A stretch of DNA of 14,323 nucleotides from Eubacterium sp. UBA3279 (GTDB lineage: Bacteria > Bacillota > Clostridia > Lachnospirales > Lachnospiraceae), in assembly GCA_002361775.1 (NCBI GenBank), contig DETV01000093.1, positions 1-14,323 of the forward strand, given 5' to 3'. The first letter of the stretch is position 1. Every line of letters begins with the position of its first letter. Shown piece by piece: positions 13,881 through 14,323 of this stretch. The notes under the pieces are model-generated. The model saw only the letters and a program-made list of their open reading frames with translations. It ran no database searches and had not been told where the DNA came from. The position numbers and the translations under genes were made by a program.

Positions 13881-14228
13881 TCATACATAAATCAGTTCAT
13901 TCAAAATAATCTCATCCACCCGATTACGGATGTTATTGCAATGCCGCACCCATTCCATAGGATTTTCTGCTTTCAATTCTTCTGTCACACCTTCTGCATC
14001 CTTCATCTGTGCCTCCAGACGGTCAGCAAGCTCCCATGCCTGTTCATTCAGATCAGCAAGATAACTGTCCAGCTTTCCAGTCAGTAGCAGATAATTGTAT
14101 CTTCCAGCTTTGTATTCTTTCATATATACCTTTCGGAGCATCCCCCATCGTCCGATTTCCCGTTTTTCTTCCGGCAGTGTAAGATTAGGTAAATAATAGT
14201 CCCCTACTTTTACGTACTCGATTTTCAT
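13881..14228 (-). CDS. tnpV: TnpV transposon-encoded protein
   Basis: 115-aa protein recognised as TnpV, the small protein family named from Tn4451-type clostridial transposons. Diagnostic stretches are LTLPEEKREIGRWGMLRK (~16-33), LLLTGKLDSYLADLNEQA (~47-64), AEGVTEELKAENPMEWVRHC (~78-97) and the end IILNELIYV. The length fits the family. It is soluble and helical with no known enzymatic motif; its role in the elements that carry it is not established. AAAGGAT stands upstream of the ATG at 14228. It is the first gene in the window of the right-hand minus-strand block and is the best marker that this block belongs to a mobile element. Confidence 0.9.
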   Translation of the reverse strand: MKIEYVKVGDYYLPNLTLPEEKREIGRWGMLRKVYMKEYKAGRYNYLLLTGKLDSYLADLNEQAWELADRLEAQMKDAEGVTEELKAENPMEWVRHCNNIRNRVDEIILNELIYV

Positions 14229-14264
14229 ATGAATATCCTTTCGTTATGTGCAATTTACAAGTTA

Positions 14265-14274
14265 CCTACGTAGG
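14265..14274. promoter_or_regulatory. CCTACGTAGG palindrome upstream of tnpV
   Basis: A perfect 10-bp palindrome 36 bp before the tnpV start codon. It could be a small operator for the tnpV block. No promoter hexamers are convincing around it, and its single occurrence gives little weight. Confidence 0.3.
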
Positions 14275-14323
14275 ATGTGCTGATTCTCCTGTTTTTTTGT
14301 TTCTCATAGAAGGCATTAAATGT

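Noticed and set aside
1..14323. CRISPR array, tRNA, rRNA, insertion sequence or integrase
   Set aside because: No regularly spaced repeat array, cloverleaf, rRNA-like sequence, transposase or recombinase protein was found on either strand.

Overview
The window looks like the accessory genome of a low-to-moderate-GC Firmicute, most likely a gut Clostridia/Lachnospiraceae bacterium. The evidence is the codon style, the strong AGGAGG-type ribosome binding sites, and small proteins typical of clostridial integrative/conjugative elements (TnpV, a CD1845-like membrane protein, an element-type SSB). No relaxase, type IV secretion gene, integrase, rRNA, tRNA or CRISPR array is present, so this is probably an internal slice of a mobile element plus its cargo.

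Left region (1-4998, minus strand): a compact operon read from right to left. It holds a 69-aa Cro/C1-type HTH protein, a 936-aa MmeI-like fused nuclease/DNA methyltransferase (type IIL restriction-modification), a DUF6414-like protein, and a Clp-like AAA+ ATPase. Genes abut or overlap and a hairpin follows the last one. I read it as a restriction-modification locus with two linked accessory genes, a plausible but unproven extended defence system. The target-recognition half of the MmeI-like gene and the two downstream genes look more AT-rich than its 5' half.

Element backbone, part 1 (5079-6105, minus): ssb with its own terminator, a small TTRAP-like protein, and a doubtful small ORF whose 3' part runs through a GC-rich set of hairpins (about 5910-5972), a candidate oriT or other structured DNA site. 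A 674-bp stretch without a convincing gene follows (6106-6779), with a terminator-like hairpin and GGGAAAG repeats.

Middle module (6780-12382): a DUF6061-like small protein (+), then a divergent regulatory/export unit. An AgrC-type histidine kinase and LytTR response regulator run on the minus strand. A MacB/BceA-type ATPase and a 10-TM BceB-like FtsX permease run on the plus strand. Between them lie four copies of an AAACTTTACA-like box arranged as two pairs with 21-bp periodicity, matching LytTR-regulator sites, and two 10-bp palindromes also 21 bp apart in the 5' leader of the ABC operon. The likely role is sensing of an antimicrobial or signal peptide and induction of a resistance/export transporter. 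Terminators close both sides (7027-7074 and 12338-12382).

Element backbone, part 2 (12767-14228, minus): TnpV, a 62-aa protein, a CD1845-like membrane protein, and two small helical proteins, tightly packed. The kinase-transporter module therefore sits between two blocks of element genes, as expected of inserted cargo.
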